From Pseudomonadota bacterium (GTDB taxonomy: Bacteria; Pseudomonadota; Gammaproteobacteria; Burkholderiales; Thiobacillaceae): a stretch of 33,530 nt of DNA. Under the pieces are notes generated by a model. That model did not search any database and had not been told where the DNA came from. It saw nothing but the letters and a program-made list of their open reading frames with translations. This document shows positions 1 through 9,541 of this stretch, in pieces (the first letter of the stretch is position 1; each line of letters starts with the position of its first letter). The DNA is taken from assembly GCA_021802945.1 (NCBI GenBank), contig JAJZRE010000029.1, positions 1 to 33,530 of the forward strand, written 5' to 3'. Position numbers and translations under genes: made by a program.

Positions 1-57
<57 letters not shown>

Positions 58-107
58 TCGTTTTATCGCCCTTCACCCATCCTCAATTCAGCCAGGAAGT
101 ATTTTAG

Positions 108-1406
108 ATGCAAGCAAATCTTGAAGTTCTCGAAGGACTGGTCCGGCGCCTGGACATCAGCGTACCCATGAACCAGTTTGAAACCGAAGTGCAAAGCCGC
201 CTCAAGCGCCTGGCACGCAACGTCAAGATGGACGGTTTCCGTCCCGGCAAGGCGCCGCTTTCCGCCGTGGCCCGTCAGCATGGCCCGGGCGTGCGCCAGG
301 AGGTCCTGGGTGAAACCCTGCAGATGCGTTTCGGCGAGGCGGTGCAGGCGCATCAGTTGAAGATCGCGGGTTATCCGCGCTTCGAACCGAAAGCAGGACA
401 GGCTGATGCAGCGGAAATGACTTTCAGCGCCAGTTTTGAGGTCTATCCTGACGTCAGGATAGACGACCTTTCGAGCGGCAAGATCAGCCGTCCCGTCGTG
501 AACCTGACTGACGCCGATGTGGCCAAGACGCTGGAAGTCCTGCAGAAGCAGCGTCGCACGTTCGAGCCCGCCGATCGGGCTGCCATCGAGGGCGATCTGG
601 TCAGGTTCGATTATCAGGGTACGGTCGACGGCGCCGCATTCGAAGGCGGCAAGGGCGAAGACTTCGCCGCGGTGATCGGCGAAGGCCGGCTGCTGAAGGA
701 TTTCGAGCAGAGCCTGACCGGCCTCAAGGCGGGCGACAGCAAGGGCTTCGACCTCACCTTCCCGGCCGAATACGCTGCCAGGGAGCTTGCCGGCAAGCAG
801 GCGCACTTCGAGGTACAGGTCAAGGATGTGCAGGCCCCGGTGCTGCCGCCGGTGGATGCGGAATTTGCCAAGGCGCTGGGGGTCGAAGACGGCGACGTCG
901 AGAAACTCAAGGCCGAGGTGAAGTCCAATCTGGAGCGTGAAGCGAAGCGTCGCGTCCAGACGAAGCTGAAAGAGCAGGCCATGGAACTGCTGCTGCGGAA
1001 AAGCACGCTGGATCTGCCGCAGAGCCTGGTGGCGATGGAAACCGAGCGTCTGATGAAAATGACGGAAGCGGATATGCAGTCGCGTGGGGTTCAGACCATG
1101 AAGCTCTCTGCCGATATGTTTACAGGACAGGCCGAGCGCCGGGTTCGCCTGGGGCTGATCCTCGCCGAGATCGTGCAGGCGCACAAGCTGGTGGCCCAGC
1201 CCGAACAGATCCGCAGCCTGATCCAGGAGCAGGCGCAGAGCTACGAGGAGCCGGAACAGGTGGTGCAGTGGTACTACCAGAGCCCGGAACGGATGCAGGA
1301 GATCGAGTCCCTGGCGCTGGAAGAGAATGTGGTAGCATGGGTCGAAGGTCAGGCCCAAGTGGAAGACATGACAACCTCTTTTGAAGAATTGATGGGACGT
1401 GCCTGA
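108..1406 (+). CDS. tig: Trigger factor (ribosome-bound chaperone / prolyl isomerase)
   Basis: Trigger factor binds ribosomal protein uL23 at the exit tunnel, shields nascent chains and has FKBP-type prolyl isomerase activity. The 432-aa product has the length of the E. coli protein. The ribosome-docking signature GFRPGK is at residues 43-48 of the N-terminal domain. A central FKBP-like domain (about 150-240) and a long helical C-terminal substrate-binding region follow. The ATG is preceded by AGGA at 94-97. The stop overlaps the clpP start by one base (TGATG at 1404-1408), which suggests translational coupling. It leads the chaperone/protease cluster tig-clpPX-lon. No promoter is evident in the 50 bp after tRNA-Leu. 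Confidence 0.97.
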   Translation: MQANLEVLEGLVRRLDISVPMNQFETEVQSRLKRLARNVKMDGFRPGKAPLSAVARQHGPGVRQEVLGETLQMRFGEAVQAHQLKIAGYPRFEPKAGQADAAEMTFSASFEVYPDVRIDDLSSGKISRPVVNLTDADVAKTLEVLQKQRRTFEPADRAAIEGDLVRFDYQGTVDGAAFEGGKGEDFAAVIGEGRLLKDFEQSLTGLKAGDSKGFDLTFPAEYAARELAGKQAHFEVQVKDVQAPVLPPVDAEFAKALGVEDGDVEKLKAEVKSNLEREAKRRVQTKLKEQAMELLLRKSTLDLPQSLVAMETERLMKMTEADMQSRGVQTMKLSADMFTGQAERRVRLGLILAEIVQAHKLVAQPEQIRSLIQEQAQSYEEPEQVVQWYYQSPERMQEIESLALEENVVAWVEGQAQVEDMTTSFEELMGRA

Positions 1407-2047
1407 TGCACATTGATTTTGAACGGAATTCCTTCGAACCCCAGGGTCTGGGGCTGGTGCCCATGGTCGTCGAACAGAGCGGCCGTGGCGAGCGCGCCTA
1501 CGACATCTACTCGCGCCTCCTCAAGGAGCGGGTCATTTTCCTGGTCGGCCCGGTGAACGACGCGACGGCCAACCTCGTGGTCGCGCAGATGCTGTTCCTC
1601 GAGTCGGAAAACCCCGACAAGGACATCTACTTCTACATCAACTCGCCCGGCGGCTCGGTATCGGCCGGCCTGGCGATCTACGACACCATGCAGTTCATCA
1701 AGCCGGACGTGTCCACCCTGTGCATCGGCCAGGCGGCCAGCATGGGGGCCTTCCTGCTGACCGCAGGCGCCAAGGGCAAGCGCTACTGCCTGCCGAACTC
1801 GCGCGTGATGATCCACCAGCCGCTGGGCGGTTTCCAGGGCCAGGCGTCGGACATCGAGATCCACGCCAAGGAAATTCTCTATCTGAAAGCGCGCCTCAAC
1901 GACATGCTGGCGAAGCACACCGGGAAGACGCTGGAAGAGATCGATCGTGACACGGATCGCGACAACTTCATGAGTGCGGACGAATCGGTGAAGTACGGTT
2001 TGGTCGACAAGGTACTGACCAGCCGCATCGAAGCATCTGGCAATTAA
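1406..2047 (+). CDS. clpP: ATP-dependent Clp protease proteolytic subunit
   Basis: ClpP is the serine peptidase that forms a tetradecameric chamber and degrades proteins unfolded by ClpX or ClpA. The 213-aa product carries the triad Ser112 (QAASMGA), His137 (MIHQPLGG) and Asp186 (TDRDNF), each one residue beyond the E. coli precursor numbering. The first ~14-20 residues probably form a propeptide removed by autoprocessing, as in the family. A GGGA motif at 1394-1397 serves as ribosome site inside the tig 3' end. clpX follows after 13 bp, so tig, clpP and clpX are most likely one transcript. Confidence 0.98.
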   Translation: MHIDFERNSFEPQGLGLVPMVVEQSGRGERAYDIYSRLLKERVIFLVGPVNDATANLVVAQMLFLESENPDKDIYFYINSPGGSVSAGLAIYDTMQFIKPDVSTLCIGQAASMGAFLLTAGAKGKRYCLPNSRVMIHQPLGGFQGQASDIEIHAKEILYLKARLNDMLAKHTGKTLEEIDRDTDRDNFMSADESVKYGLVDKVLTSRIEASGN

Positions 2048-2060
2048 GCAAGGAACTGGC

Positions 2061-3332
2061 ATGGCAGACAAAGGCTCGGGCGACAAACTTCTTTACTGCT
2101 CCTTCTGCGGCAAGAGCCAGCACGAGGTGCGCAAGCTGATTGCTGGGCCGTCGGTGTTCATCTGCGATGAATGCGTCGAACTGTGCAATGACATCATCCG
2201 CGAGGAAATCCAGCAGGCCGACAGCCAGAAGGGGGCGGGTTCCGACCTGCCCACGCCGCACGAGATCAGCGACATCCTTGATCAGTACGTGATCGGCCAG
2301 AGCCAGGCCAAGAAAGCGCTGGCGGTGGCGGTGTACAACCATTACAAGCGCCTGCGCAGCAACGCCGGTAGCGGCGACGTCGAACTGGCCAAGAGCAATA
2401 TCCTGCTGATCGGGCCGACCGGCTCGGGCAAGACCCTGCTCGCGCAGACGCTGGCGCGCCTGCTGAACGTGCCGTTCGTGATCGCGGACGCCACCACCCT
2501 GACCGAAGCCGGTTATGTCGGCGAGGATGTCGAGAACATCATCCAGAAGCTGCTGCAGAAATGCGACTACGATGTCGACAAGGCCAAGCAGGGCATTGTT
2601 TACATTGATGAAATCGACAAGATTTCGCGCAAGGCCGACAACCCGTCGATCACCCGCGACGTCTCCGGCGAGGGCGTGCAGCAGGCGCTGCTGAAGCTGA
2701 TCGAAGGCACGACCGCTTCGGTTCCGCCGCAGGGCGGGCGCAAGCATCCGAACCAGGAATTCGTGCAGGTCGACACCAGCAACATCCTGTTCATCTGCGG
2801 CGGCGCATTCAGCGGCCTGGAGAAGGTCATCCGCGGCCGAACCGAAAAGGGCGGCATCGGCTTCGGCGCCCAGGTCAAGAACGTCGACGATACCAAGCGC
2901 GATGTCGAGTTGCTGCATCAGGTCGAGCCCGAGGATCTGATCAAATACGGCCTGATCCCGGAATTTGTCGGACGTTTGCCGGTTGTCGCGACCCTGGACG
3001 AGTTGGATGAGGCCGCCCTGGTGCAGATCCTGACCGAGCCGAAGAATGCGCTGACCAAGCAGTTCGTCAAGCTCTTCAAGATGGAAGGCGTCGAGCTTGA
3101 GTTCCGCGAAGACGCGCTGAACTCCATCGCCAAGCGGGCGCTGGCGCGCCGCACGGGTGCGCGCGGCCTGCGCTCGATCATCGAGCACGCCCTGCTCGAT
3201 ACCATGTACGACCTCCCTTCCCTCAAAGGGGTCAGCAAGGTGGTGGTGGACAATGGTCTGATCAGCGGCGACGGAAAGCCCTTGCTGATTTACTCCGATC
3301 AGGGCGACCAGCCGCTGGCCGCCGGCGCTTGA
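2061..3332 (+). CDS. clpX: ATP-dependent Clp protease ATP-binding subunit ClpX
   Basis: ClpX is the AAA+ unfoldase that recognises substrates such as ssrA-tagged proteins and feeds them into ClpP. The 423-aa product has the N-terminal C4 zinc domain (Cys13, Cys16, Cys35, Cys38), Walker A GPTGSGKT at 118-125 and Walker B around 179-185 (IVYIDEID). The pore loop GYVG is at 151-154, the RKH loop at 227-229 and the ClpP-docking IGF loop at 266-268. All functional motifs are intact. The ATG has an AAGGAA ribosome site at 2050-2055. It is directly downstream of clpP in the same operon. Confidence 0.98.
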   Translation: MADKGSGDKLLYCSFCGKSQHEVRKLIAGPSVFICDECVELCNDIIREEIQQADSQKGAGSDLPTPHEISDILDQYVIGQSQAKKALAVAVYNHYKRLRSNAGSGDVELAKSNILLIGPTGSGKTLLAQTLARLLNVPFVIADATTLTEAGYVGEDVENIIQKLLQKCDYDVDKAKQGIVYIDEIDKISRKADNPSITRDVSGEGVQQALLKLIEGTTASVPPQGGRKHPNQEFVQVDTSNILFICGGAFSGLEKVIRGRTEKGGIGFGAQVKNVDDTKRDVELLHQVEPEDLIKYGLIPEFVGRLPVVATLDELDEAALVQILTEPKNALTKQFVKLFKMEGVELEFREDALNSIAKRALARRTGARGLRSIIEHALLDTMYDLPSLKGVSKVVVDNGLISGDGKPLLIYSDQGDQPLAAGA

Positions 3333-3338
3333 ACCTGA

Positions 3339-3365
3339 ATGGCTGATGGGGAACCTGTCAGCCAT
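3339..3365 (+). terminator. Hairpin after clpX (possible weak terminator)
   Basis: ATGGCTGA at 3339-3346 pairs perfectly with TCAGCCAT at 3358-3365 across an 11-nt loop, seven bases after the clpX stop. No T-run follows, so if it terminates at all it would be partial. It may separate tig-clpPX transcription from the independently promoted lon. Confidence 0.35.
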
Positions 3366-3393
3366 CTTGAATTCCAAACTATGCCCCCCAACT
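3366..3393 (+). promoter_or_regulatory. Sigma32-like heat-shock promoter of lon
   Basis: CTTGAA at 3366-3371 is followed after 14 nt by CCCCAACT at 3386-3393. The E. coli sigma32 consensus is CTTGAA, a spacer of roughly 13-17 nt, then CCCCATNT. The -35 part is perfect and the -10 has one mismatch. It would start transcription near 3400, about 50 nt before lon, a classical heat-shock gene. Confidence 0.6.
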
Positions 3394-3450
3394 GTGGATG
3401 AGCGTGGTTGACATGCCGCGCATCCTTTCCTCAACCCTTACCAGGAAATC

Positions 3451-5868
3451 ATGATGAGCGACAACATATCCAAGGAACAGGTTGATCTGCCGCTGTTGCC
3501 GCTTAGGGACGTGGTGGTGTTTCCCCACATGGTCATCCCCCTGTTCGTCGGCCGCCCCAAATCGATCAAGGCGCTGGAAACCTCGATGGAATCCGGCAAG
3601 AGCATCCTGCTGGTCGCGCAAAAGACCGCCGCGCAGGACGATCCCACCCCGGAAGACCTCTACGCTACCGGTAGCGTGGCCACTGTCCTGCAGATGCTGA
3701 AACTGCCCGATGGCACGGTCAAGGTCCTGGTCGAGGGCAATCAGCGCGCCCGCGTGCTGGACGTGAGCGACGTCGGCACCCATCTTTCCGCGCGCGCCGA
3801 AGTGCTGCCCGCCGAGGGCGAGGAACTGGTGGAAGTGGAAGCCATGCGCCGCGCCCTGCTGACCCAGTTCGACCAGTACGTCAAGCTGAACAAGAAGATT
3901 CCGCCGGAAATCCTCACCTCGCTGTCGGGCATCGACGAAGGTGGCCGTCTGGCCGATACCATCGTTGCGCATCTGCCGCTGAAGCTGGAGCAGAAGCAGG
4001 AGGTGCTCGAGATGATCGGCGTCAACAAGCGCCTCGAACATCTGCTCGGCCTGCTGGAAGGCGAACTCGACATCCTGCAGGTGGAAAAGCGCATCCGTGG
4101 TCGCGTCAAGCGCCAGATGGAGAAAAGCCAGCGCGAGTACTACCTGAACGAACAGGTCAAGGCGATCCAGAAGGAACTCGGCGATATCGAGGAAGGGGCC
4201 GAACTGGAAGAGCTGGAAAAGCGCGTCAAGCAGGCCAGCATGTCCAAGGAGGCCGAAGCCAAGGCGATGGGCGAGCTGAAAAAGCTGCGCATGATGTCGC
4301 CGATGTCGGCCGAGGCCACGGTGATTCGCAGTTACATCGAAGCGATGGTCGGCCTGCCGTGGAAGAAGAAGACCAAGATCAGCAAGGATCTGGCGAAGGC
4401 CGAGAAAATTCTCGACCAGGATCACTACGGCCTCGACAAGGTCAAGGAGCGCATTCTGGAGTACCTCGCGGTGCAGCAGCGCGTCGACAAGGTGAAGGCG
4501 CCGATCCTCTGCCTGGTGGGGCCGCCTGGCGTGGGCAAGACCTCGCTCGGCCAGTCGATCGCACGCGCGACCAACCGCAAGTTCGTGCGCATGGCCTTGG
4601 GCGGCGTGCGCGACGAATCCGAGATTCGCGGCCATCGTCGCACCTATATCGGTTCGATGCCGGGCAAGATCCTGCAGAGTCTGACCAAGGTCGGCGTGAA
4701 GAACCCGCTCTTCCTGCTCGACGAAGTCGACAAGATGGGCCAGGATTTCCGCGGCGACCCGTCGTCGGCGCTGCTGGAGGTGCTCGATCCCGAGCAGAAC
4801 CACACCTTCCAGGATCATTACATCGAGGTCGAATACGACCTGTCCGACGTGATGTTCGTCGCTACCGCCAACTCGCTCAACCTGCCTGCCCCGTTGCTGG
4901 ACCGGATGGAAGTGATCCGCCTGTCGGGCTACACCGAAGACGAGAAAATCAACATCGCCGAGCGCTATCTGGTGCCCAAGCAGTTGAAGGTCAACGGCAT
5001 CAAGGACGGCGAACTCGCCATTGCCGAATCGGCCATCCGCGACATCGTGCGCTATTACACGCGCGAAGCGGGCGTGCGCAGTCTCGAACGTGAAATTTCC
5101 AAGGTGTGCCGCAAAGCCGTCAAGGCCCTGTTGATGAAAAAACAGAGCAGCAAGATTTCGGTCACTTCGCGCAACCTGGAAAAATACCTCGGCGTGCGCC
5201 GCTTCAGCTTCGGCATCGCGGAACTGAACAACCAGGTGGGACAGGTGACGGGGCTGGCCTGGACCGAGGTGGGCGGCGAACTGCTTACCATCGAGGCGGT
5301 GTCGCTTCCCGGACGCGGCAAAATGACCACGACCGGCAAGCTCGGCGAAGTCATGCAGGAGTCGATCCAGGCCGCGCTGTCCGTGGTGCGTTCGCGTTCG
5401 CGCAAGCTGGGCATCCAGGAAGACTTCTATCAGAAGCGCGACATCCACATCCACCTGCCGGAGGGTGCGACACCGAAGGATGGCCCGTCCGCGGGCATTG
5501 CAATCTGCACCTCGATGGTGTCGATCCTCACCGGCATTCCGGTGCGCGCCGACGTCGCAATGACCGGAGAGATCACGCTGCGGGGCGAAGTGTTGCCGAT
5601 CGGCGGCCTGAAGGAGAAACTGCTGGCGGCGCATCGTGGCGGCATCAAGACGGTGCTGATCCCGCAGGAGAACGTCAAGGATCTGACCGAGATCCCGGAC
5701 AACATCAAGAACAAGCTCGATATCCATCCAGTCAAGTGGATCGATCAGGTTCTTGAGCTCGCGCTGGAGCATGCCCCCGAACCTTTGCAGGACGAACCCG
5801 AGGCGGACGCACCGGCAATTGCTGTGCCAGAAGAAGAGGGAACGTCCGCCGCGGCGCTCAAACACTAG
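3451..5868 (+). CDS. lon: ATP-dependent protease Lon
   Basis: Lon is a homohexameric AAA+ serine protease that degrades misfolded and short-lived regulatory proteins. The 805-aa product has the N-terminal LON substrate domain (starting [12 protein letters not shown] near residue 14), a coiled-coil stretch, Walker A GPPGVGKT at 357-364, and the protease domain with the Ser680/Lys723 dyad ([14 protein letters not shown]). It is about 20 residues longer than E. coli Lon because of an Ala/Glu/Pro-rich C-terminal tail ([20 protein letters not shown]). Two adjacent ATGs (3451 and 3454) are possible starts; AGGAAA at 3443-3448 fits either. A sigma32-like promoter lies upstream and a strong terminator downstream. 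Confidence 0.98.
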   Translation: MMSDNISKEQVDLPLLPLRDVVVFPHMVIPLFVGRPKSIKALETSMESGKSILLVAQKTAAQDDPTPEDLYATGSVATVLQMLKLPDGTVKVLVEGNQRARVLDVSDVGTHLSARAEVLPAEGEELVEVEAMRRALLTQFDQYVKLNKKIPPEILTSLSGIDEGGRLADTIVAHLPLKLEQKQEVLEMIGVNKRLEHLLGLLEGELDILQVEKRIRGRVKRQMEKSQREYYLNEQVKAIQKELGDIEEGAELEELEKRVKQASMSKEAEAKAMGELKKLRMMSPMSAEATVIRSYIEAMVGLPWKKKTKISKDLAKAEKILDQDHYGLDKVKERILEYLAVQQRVDKVKAPILCLVGPPGVGKTSLGQSIARATNRKFVRMALGGVRDESEIRGHRRTYIGSMPGKILQSLTKVGVKNPLFLLDEVDKMGQDFRGDPSSALLEVLDPEQNHTFQDHYIEVEYDLSDVMFVATANSLNLPAPLLDRMEVIRLSGYTEDEKINIAERYLVPKQLKVNGIKDGELAIAESAIRDIVRYYTREAGVRSLEREISKVCRKAVKALLMKKQSSKISVTSRNLEKYLGVRRFSFGIAELNNQVGQVTGLAWTEVGGELLTIEAVSLPGRGKMTTTGKLGEVMQESIQAALSVVRSRSRKLGIQEDFYQKRDIHIHLPEGATPKDGPSAGIAICTSMVSILTGIPVRADVAMTGEITLRGEVLPIGGLKEKLLAAHRGGIKTVLIPQENVKDLTEIPDNIKNKLDIHPVKWIDQVLELALEHAPEPLQDEPEADAPAIAVPEEEGTSAAALKH

Positions 5869-5890
5869 GTATTTTCCAACCACCCGCTCG

Positions 5891-5918
5891 AATCCCGCGC
5901 CAGTCGCGGGATTTTTTT
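5891..5918 (+). terminator. Rho-independent terminator of lon
   Basis: AATCCCGCG (5891-5899) and CGCGGGATT (5905-5913) form a 9-bp stem with loop CCAGT. A run of seven Ts (5912-5918) completes the terminator, 22 bp after the lon stop. Confidence 0.93.
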
Positions 5919-5939
5919 GGCAACTGCCCGGAAAACCGC

Positions 5940-5969
5940 TTGACACAAGGTTTTGCGGGTTGCTATAAA
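5940..5969 (+). promoter_or_regulatory. Sigma70 promoter of hupB
   Basis: A perfect -35 TTGACA (5940-5945) is separated by 18 nt from TATAAA (5964-5969); reading CTATAA gives 17 nt. It lies right after the lon terminator and ~45 bp before the HU start, as expected for an abundantly expressed gene. Confidence 0.8.
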
Positions 5970-6015
5970 AGCGGCCACAGGGTTTTCCTGTGCCACTGAG
6001 TGAAGGGGACAACAC

Positions 6016-6288
6016 GTGAACAAATCCGAATTGATTGATGCCATTGCCGACTCGGCAGACATATCCAAAGCTGCCGCCGGTCGCGCACTGGATGCGGCGG
6101 TCGAAGCCGTGAAAAAGGCGCTGAAAAAGGGCGACATGGTGACGCTGGTGGGTTTTGGCAGCTTCTATGTCGGCAAGCGCGCCGCACGTACCGGCCGCAA
6201 CCCGCGCACTGGCGCAAGCATCAAGATCAAGGCCGCCAAGGTTCCGAAGTTCCGCGCCGGCAAGGGTCTGAAAGACGCCATCAATTAA
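6016..6288 (+). CDS. hupB: DNA-binding protein HU (beta-type)
   Basis: HU is an abundant histone-like dimer that bends DNA non-specifically and compacts the nucleoid. The 90-aa product matches the HU/IHF family in length and pattern. It has helical N-terminal dimerisation ([11 protein letters not shown]), the GFGSF turn at 46-50, and the flexible DNA-binding arm with Arg61-Asn62-Pro63, whose proline intercalates into DNA. The start is GTG, with GGGG at 6005-6008 as ribosome site and seven bases of spacing. It sits downstream of lon, as in many Proteobacteria, but has its own promoter. Confidence 0.97.
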   Translation: MNKSELIDAIADSADISKAAAGRALDAAVEAVKKALKKGDMVTLVGFGSFYVGKRAARTGRNPRTGASIKIKAAKVPKFRAGKGLKDAIN

Positions 6289-6308
6289 TAATAAAGTCCG
6301 CTTTGCGC

Positions 6309-6338
6309 TTGGCAGGATCTCAAAAAATGTTGTAGAAT
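6309..6338 (+). promoter_or_regulatory. Promoter of the tRNA-Val/tRNA-Asp unit
   Basis: TTGGCA (6309-6314), an 18-nt spacer and TAGAAT (6333-6338) resemble a sigma70 promoter, each hexamer with one mismatch. Transcription would begin near 6345, a few bases before the mature tRNA-Val 5' end. Confidence 0.65.
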
Positions 6339-6351
6339 TTTGGTCTTTGTC

Positions 6352-6427
6352 GGGTGCTTAGCTCAGCTGGTAGAGCGTCGCCCTTACAAGGCGAATGTCG
6401 GGGGTTCGAACCCCTCAGCACCCACCA
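6352..6427 (+). tRNA. tRNA-Val(UAC)
   Basis: This is a 76-nt class I tRNA. Acceptor GGGTGCT (6352-6358) pairs with AGCACCC (6417-6423), the discriminator is A and CCA (6425-6427) is encoded. The anticodon stem TCGCC/GGCGA encloses a loop with anticodon TAC at 6385-6387. The T loop GGTTCGAACC is canonical. It is 63 bp after hupB and 55 bp before tRNA-Asp, and probably co-transcribed with the latter. Confidence 0.97.
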
Positions 6428-6482
6428 GCCTCGTAAAGAACAGGCGGCCAGCATTCGGGCAGTACGGTTTTTGCAGCACAAT

Positions 6483-6559
6483 GGAGTGGTAGTTCAGTTG
6501 GTTAGAATACCGGCCTGTCACGCCGGGGGTCGCGGGTTCGAGTCCCGTCCACTCCGCCA
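6483..6559 (+). tRNA. tRNA-Asp(GUC)
   Basis: This is a 77-nt class I tRNA. Acceptor GGAGTGG (6483-6489) pairs with CCACTCC (6549-6555), the discriminator is G and CCA (6557-6559) is encoded. Anticodon GTC at 6517-6519 sits between CCGGC and GCCGG. It is immediately followed by a strong terminator, making it the last gene of the two-tRNA transcript. Confidence 0.97.
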
Positions 6560-6564
6560 ACACC

Positions 6565-6593
6565 AAAAAGGCGAACGAAAGTTCGCCTTTTTT
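6565..6593 (+). terminator. Rho-independent terminator after tRNA-Asp
   Basis: A perfect 12-bp stem AAAAAGGCGAAC (6565-6576) / GTTCGCCTTTTT (6581-6592) closes a GAAA tetraloop and ends in six Ts. It starts only six bases after the tRNA-Asp CCA. Confidence 0.93.
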
Positions 6594-6721
6594 CATTTCG
6601 GTTGCGTTGATCTCGCCGCCGCTGCACTTGGGCCGCTACATTTAATCGCAGTTGGGCGAGACGCGAGGCGCAAAGTGCGCGAAAATTCGCGTTGACGTTT
6701 TTTTTTCCGGAGTAAAAGACC

Positions 6722-8617
6722 GTGCTCGAAGCAATCCGCAAGCATGCGCAGGGTTGGCTGGCCAAAGTCATACTGGCCTTGATCGCAATCACCTTCGCCC
6801 TGTTCGGCGTGGACTCCTACATGAAAGGCGACAGAAGCGAGGGCATGATTGCCCAGGTCGGCGGCGTGGGGATTTCGCGCGAGGAATTGGCGCGTGAAGT
6901 CCAGACACAGACCGATCGCATGCGCGAGGCGCTTGGTTCTTCGTTCGATCCGGCGGTTGCCGAGACCGCCGATTTTCGCAAGCAGGTGCTCGACAGCCTG
7001 ATCGAGCGCAAGGCGTTGCTGCAGGATGCGCAGAACAATAAATTCCTGGCCCCCGACGCGTACCTTGCAGCCGTGCTCGCGCAGATCCCGGCATTTCAGC
7101 AGGACGGCAAATTCTCCCAGCAGCGTTATGAAGCGGTGTTGCGCCAGAATGGCCGGACACCGGCGGCGTTTGAAAACGAGCTGCGCCAGGGCTTCATGCT
7201 GGATGTCGTGACCAGCCCGGTGACACTCGCCGCTTTCCCGTCGAACACGTCGTTGATGCAGGTCGCCCGTCTGGTCTCGCAGCAGCGTGAAATCTCCTGG
7301 GCCGATCTGCCGGCCTCCACGGTTGCCTCACAGGTCAAGGTGACGCAAGCCGATGTGGAACGCGATTACGCGGCGCACAAGGCCGAATTTACCGAGCCCG
7401 AGCAGATCCGCGCCGAATATCTGGTGCTCGACAGGGCAGGCGTGGAAGCAGGCATTGCGGTGAGCGACAAGGCCGTGGCGGACTACTATGCGGCCAATGC
7501 GGCGAAATTCGGGCGGCCCGAGCAGCGCAGCGCGAGCCACATCCTGATTGCCGTGGATAAGAGCGCCGATGCGGCGACCCGTGCGAAGGCCAAGGCGAAG
7601 GCGACCGAGCTGTATCGGATTCTGCAGAAATCGCCGGAGCGTTTCGCCGAACTGGCGCGCACCGAGTCGCAGGATCCGGGTTCCGCGGCGCAGGGAGGCA
7701 GCTTGGGAAGCTTTGCGCGCGGCATGATGGTCAAGCCGTTCGAAGACGCCGTGTTCAGCATGAAGCCCAACGAGATCCGTGGGCCGGTGGAAAGCGATTT
7801 CGGCTATCACATCATCCGGCTGGATGGGATCCAGCCGGCCAGGACTGCGCCGCTGAACGAGGTGCGCGCCGAAGTCGTCGATGAACTGCGCAAGCAGCAG
7901 GCGCAGAAACTGTTTGCGGACCTGGCCGACAACTTCAGCAATCTGGTGTATGAGAACGCGAACTCCCTTCAGCCTGCCGCCACGGCAGCCAAGCTCGCCA
8001 TCAAGCGGACTGATTGGATGAGCGCCAAGACGGCGCCGGCGCCGTTCAACAACGCCGCCTTGTCGGCTGCGCTTTTCAGCCCGGAATCGATCAAGTCGAA
8101 GCAGAATACCGACGCCATCGAAGTGCAGCCCGGCATGCTGGTGGCGGCGCGGGTAGTCGATCATCGTCCGGCGCGCCTGCGTCCGCTGGCCGAGGTCTCG
8201 GCCGCGATCGAGGCCAGGCTGCAAGCCGGGCAGCGTGCGAAGCTGCTGGCGCAAAAGGGCGAGGCGACCATCAAGGCGCTGGAAAATGGCCAGGAAGCGG
8301 GCCTGAGCTGGTCGGCTTTCAAGGTGGTGGGGCGTCAGCCGTTCGCCGAACTGGATGCGGCAGGCATCAAGGCGGTGTTCCGCGCGAATACCGACAAGCT
8401 GCCGGCCTACACCGGGTTCGTTCGACCCGACGGCTCCTATCGAATCGTGCGGGTGAGCCGCGTGGTGGAGGCGCCTGCGCCGGATTCCAGGCTGCTGGCG
8501 TCGATTTCGTCCGGCTTGACCCAGGCGCAGCAGCGTGCGGACATGAAGGCGATGCTTGCACTGATCACGGCGGGGCAGAAAGTGACGATCAAGCCGAATG
8601 CGATCGAGGGCAGATGA
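6722..8617 (+). CDS. ppiD: PpiD-type periplasmic folding chaperone / peptidyl-prolyl isomerase
   Basis: PpiD is an inner-membrane-anchored foldase that meets proteins emerging from SecYEG in the periplasm. The 631-aa product (E. coli 623) has one N-terminal transmembrane helix (about 12-31), a SurA-like chaperone region, one parvulin/rotamase domain at about 268-367 (SASHILIAV; GSLGSFARGMMVKPFEDAVF; FGYHIIRLDGI) and a C-terminal extension. The start is GTG with GGAG at 6709-6712. A run of nine Ts (6698-6706) lies just upstream; no convincing promoter is visible in the 128 bp after the tRNA terminator. The position downstream of hupB is conserved in Proteobacteria. In this family the parvulin domain can have weak isomerase activity. 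Confidence 0.92.
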   Translation: MLEAIRKHAQGWLAKVILALIAITFALFGVDSYMKGDRSEGMIAQVGGVGISREELAREVQTQTDRMREALGSSFDPAVAETADFRKQVLDSLIERKALLQDAQNNKFLAPDAYLAAVLAQIPAFQQDGKFSQQRYEAVLRQNGRTPAAFENELRQGFMLDVVTSPVTLAAFPSNTSLMQVARLVSQQREISWADLPASTVASQVKVTQADVERDYAAHKAEFTEPEQIRAEYLVLDRAGVEAGIAVSDKAVADYYAANAAKFGRPEQRSASHILIAVDKSADAATRAKAKAKATELYRILQKSPERFAELARTESQDPGSAAQGGSLGSFARGMMVKPFEDAVFSMKPNEIRGPVESDFGYHIIRLDGIQPARTAPLNEVRAEVVDELRKQQAQKLFADLADNFSNLVYENANSLQPAATAAKLAIKRTDWMSAKTAPAPFNNAALSAALFSPESIKSKQNTDAIEVQPGMLVAARVVDHRPARLRPLAEVSAAIEARLQAGQRAKLLAQKGEATIKALENGQEAGLSWSAFKVVGRQPFAELDAAGIKAVFRANTDKLPAYTGFVRPDGSYRIVRVSRVVEAPAPDSRLLASISSGLTQAQQRADMKAMLALITAGQKVTIKPNAIEGR

Positions 8618-8631
8618 GCCAGTAGTCTGTA

Positions 8632-8672
8632 GCCAACAAAAAACGCGCCGTAACGGCGCGTTTTTTGTTGGC
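8632..8672. terminator. Bidirectional terminator shared by ppiD and fabI
   Basis: A perfect 19-bp inverted repeat (8632-8650 / 8654-8672) with a TAA loop contains a GC core ACGCGCCG/CGGCGCGT flanked by six As on the left and six Ts on the right. It therefore acts as an intrinsic terminator on both strands, between convergent ppiD (stop 8617) and fabI (stop 8684). Confidence 0.95.
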
Positions 8673-8683
8673 ATGGCGGGCGA

Positions 8684-9463
8684 TCATTCGGCGCCGGCAG
8701 TGGAGTTGAAGCCGGCGTCGACGTAGGTGATTTCGCCTGTGATGCCGGAGGCCAGATCGGAGAGCAGGAAGGCGGCAGCGTTGCCGACTTCCTCGATGGT
8801 GACGTTGCGGCGCAGCGGCGCATTCTTGGCGACGATGTCGAGCTTCTCGCCGAAGTTGGCGATACCGCTGGCAGCCAGCGTCTTGATCGGGCCGGCCGAC
8901 ACGGCGTTGACGCGGATACCCTTGGGGCCGAGGCTTTGCGCCATGTAGTAGACGCTGGATTCGAGGCTGGCCTTGGCCAGTCCCATCACGTTGTAGTTGG
9001 GGACGGAGCGGATCGCGCCCAGATAGGATAGCGTCAGCAGCGCCGCCTGGCGGCCCTCCATCATCGGCAGCGCGGCCTTGGCCAGCGCGGCGAAGCTGTA
9101 GGAGCTGATGTCGTGCGCGATGCGGAAGTTTTCCCGGGTGACCGCGGAAAGAAAATCGCCGGCGAGGGCCTCCTTCGGCGCGAACGCGATCGAATGAACC
9201 AGGCCATCGAGGCCGTCCCAGTGCTTGCCGAGTTCGACGAACAGCGCGTCGATCTGCTCGTCGCTGCCGACGTCGCACGGAAACACCAGGCTGGAGCCGA
9301 ACTCGCTGGCGAATTCGGTGACGCGATCCTTGATGCGCTCACCCTGGTAGGTGAAGGCCAGCTCGGCGCCCTCGCGCTTGCATGCCGAGGCGATACCGTA
9401 GGCGATGGAACGGTTGGATATCACGCCGGTGATCAGCAAGCGTTTTCCTGCAAGAAATCCCAT
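8684..9463 (-). CDS. fabI: Enoyl-[acyl-carrier-protein] reductase (NADH), FabI
   Basis: FabI reduces trans-2-enoyl-ACP in the last step of each fatty-acid elongation round. The 259-aa product is an SDR-fold protein with the family's divergent nucleotide motif GVISNRSIA (13-21) and catalytic Tyr157/Lys164 in the Y-x6-K arrangement (NYNVMGLAK). The conserved nearby Tyr147 (TLSYLG) is present too. Length matches the E. coli enzyme (262 aa). It is a single-gene unit on the minus strand, convergent with ppiD and divergent from the peptide transporter operon. A TATAAT lies 34-39 bp before the start. The ribosome site is weak (CGAGA). Confidence 0.97.
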   Translation of the reverse strand: MGFLAGKRLLITGVISNRSIAYGIASACKREGAELAFTYQGERIKDRVTEFASEFGSSLVFPCDVGSDEQIDALFVELGKHWDGLDGLVHSIAFAPKEALAGDFLSAVTRENFRIAHDISSYSFAALAKAALPMMEGRQAALLTLSYLGAIRSVPNYNVMGLAKASLESSVYYMAQSLGPKGIRVNAVSAGPIKTLAASGIANFGEKLDIVAKNAPLRRNVTIEEVGNAAAFLLSDLASGITGEITYVDAGFNSTAGAE

Positions 9464-9496
9464 GATGGTCTCGAGAAAAGAGTTGAGTAGAGCCGG

Positions 9497-9502
9497 ATTA
9501 TA
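9497..9502 (-). promoter_or_regulatory. -10 element of the fabI promoter
   Basis: On the minus strand a perfect TATAAT lies 34 bp upstream of the fabI ATG, giving a predicted leader of about 27 nt. No good -35 is found at 16-18 nt, so the promoter may be weak or activator-dependent. It sits between short inverted arms GCCG and CGGC. Confidence 0.55.
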
Positions 9503-9506
9503 ACGG

Positions 9507-9535
9507 CTGACGTTGGCGGCGCGCTTGGGTACACT
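9507..9535 (+). promoter_or_regulatory. Possible promoter of the peptide transporter operon
   Basis: CTGACG (9507-9512), a 17-nt spacer and TACACT (9530-9535) each match sigma70 hexamers at 4 of 6 positions. A start point about seven bases after the -10 would fall on or next to the ATG at 9542, and no Shine-Dalgarno is visible before that ATG. A leaderless transcript is therefore possible. Confidence 0.35.
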
Positions 9536-9541
9536 GGCGCC

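Noticed and set aside
3408..3413. TTGACA upstream of lon as a sigma70 -35
   Set aside because: No acceptable -10 occurs 16-18 nt downstream. The sigma32-like pair fits better.
3379..6015. An 878-codon open frame on the minus strand opposite lon
   Set aside because: It is antisense to Lon, His/Gln/Leu-rich and without recognisable motifs. It runs across the lon terminator and hupB promoter.
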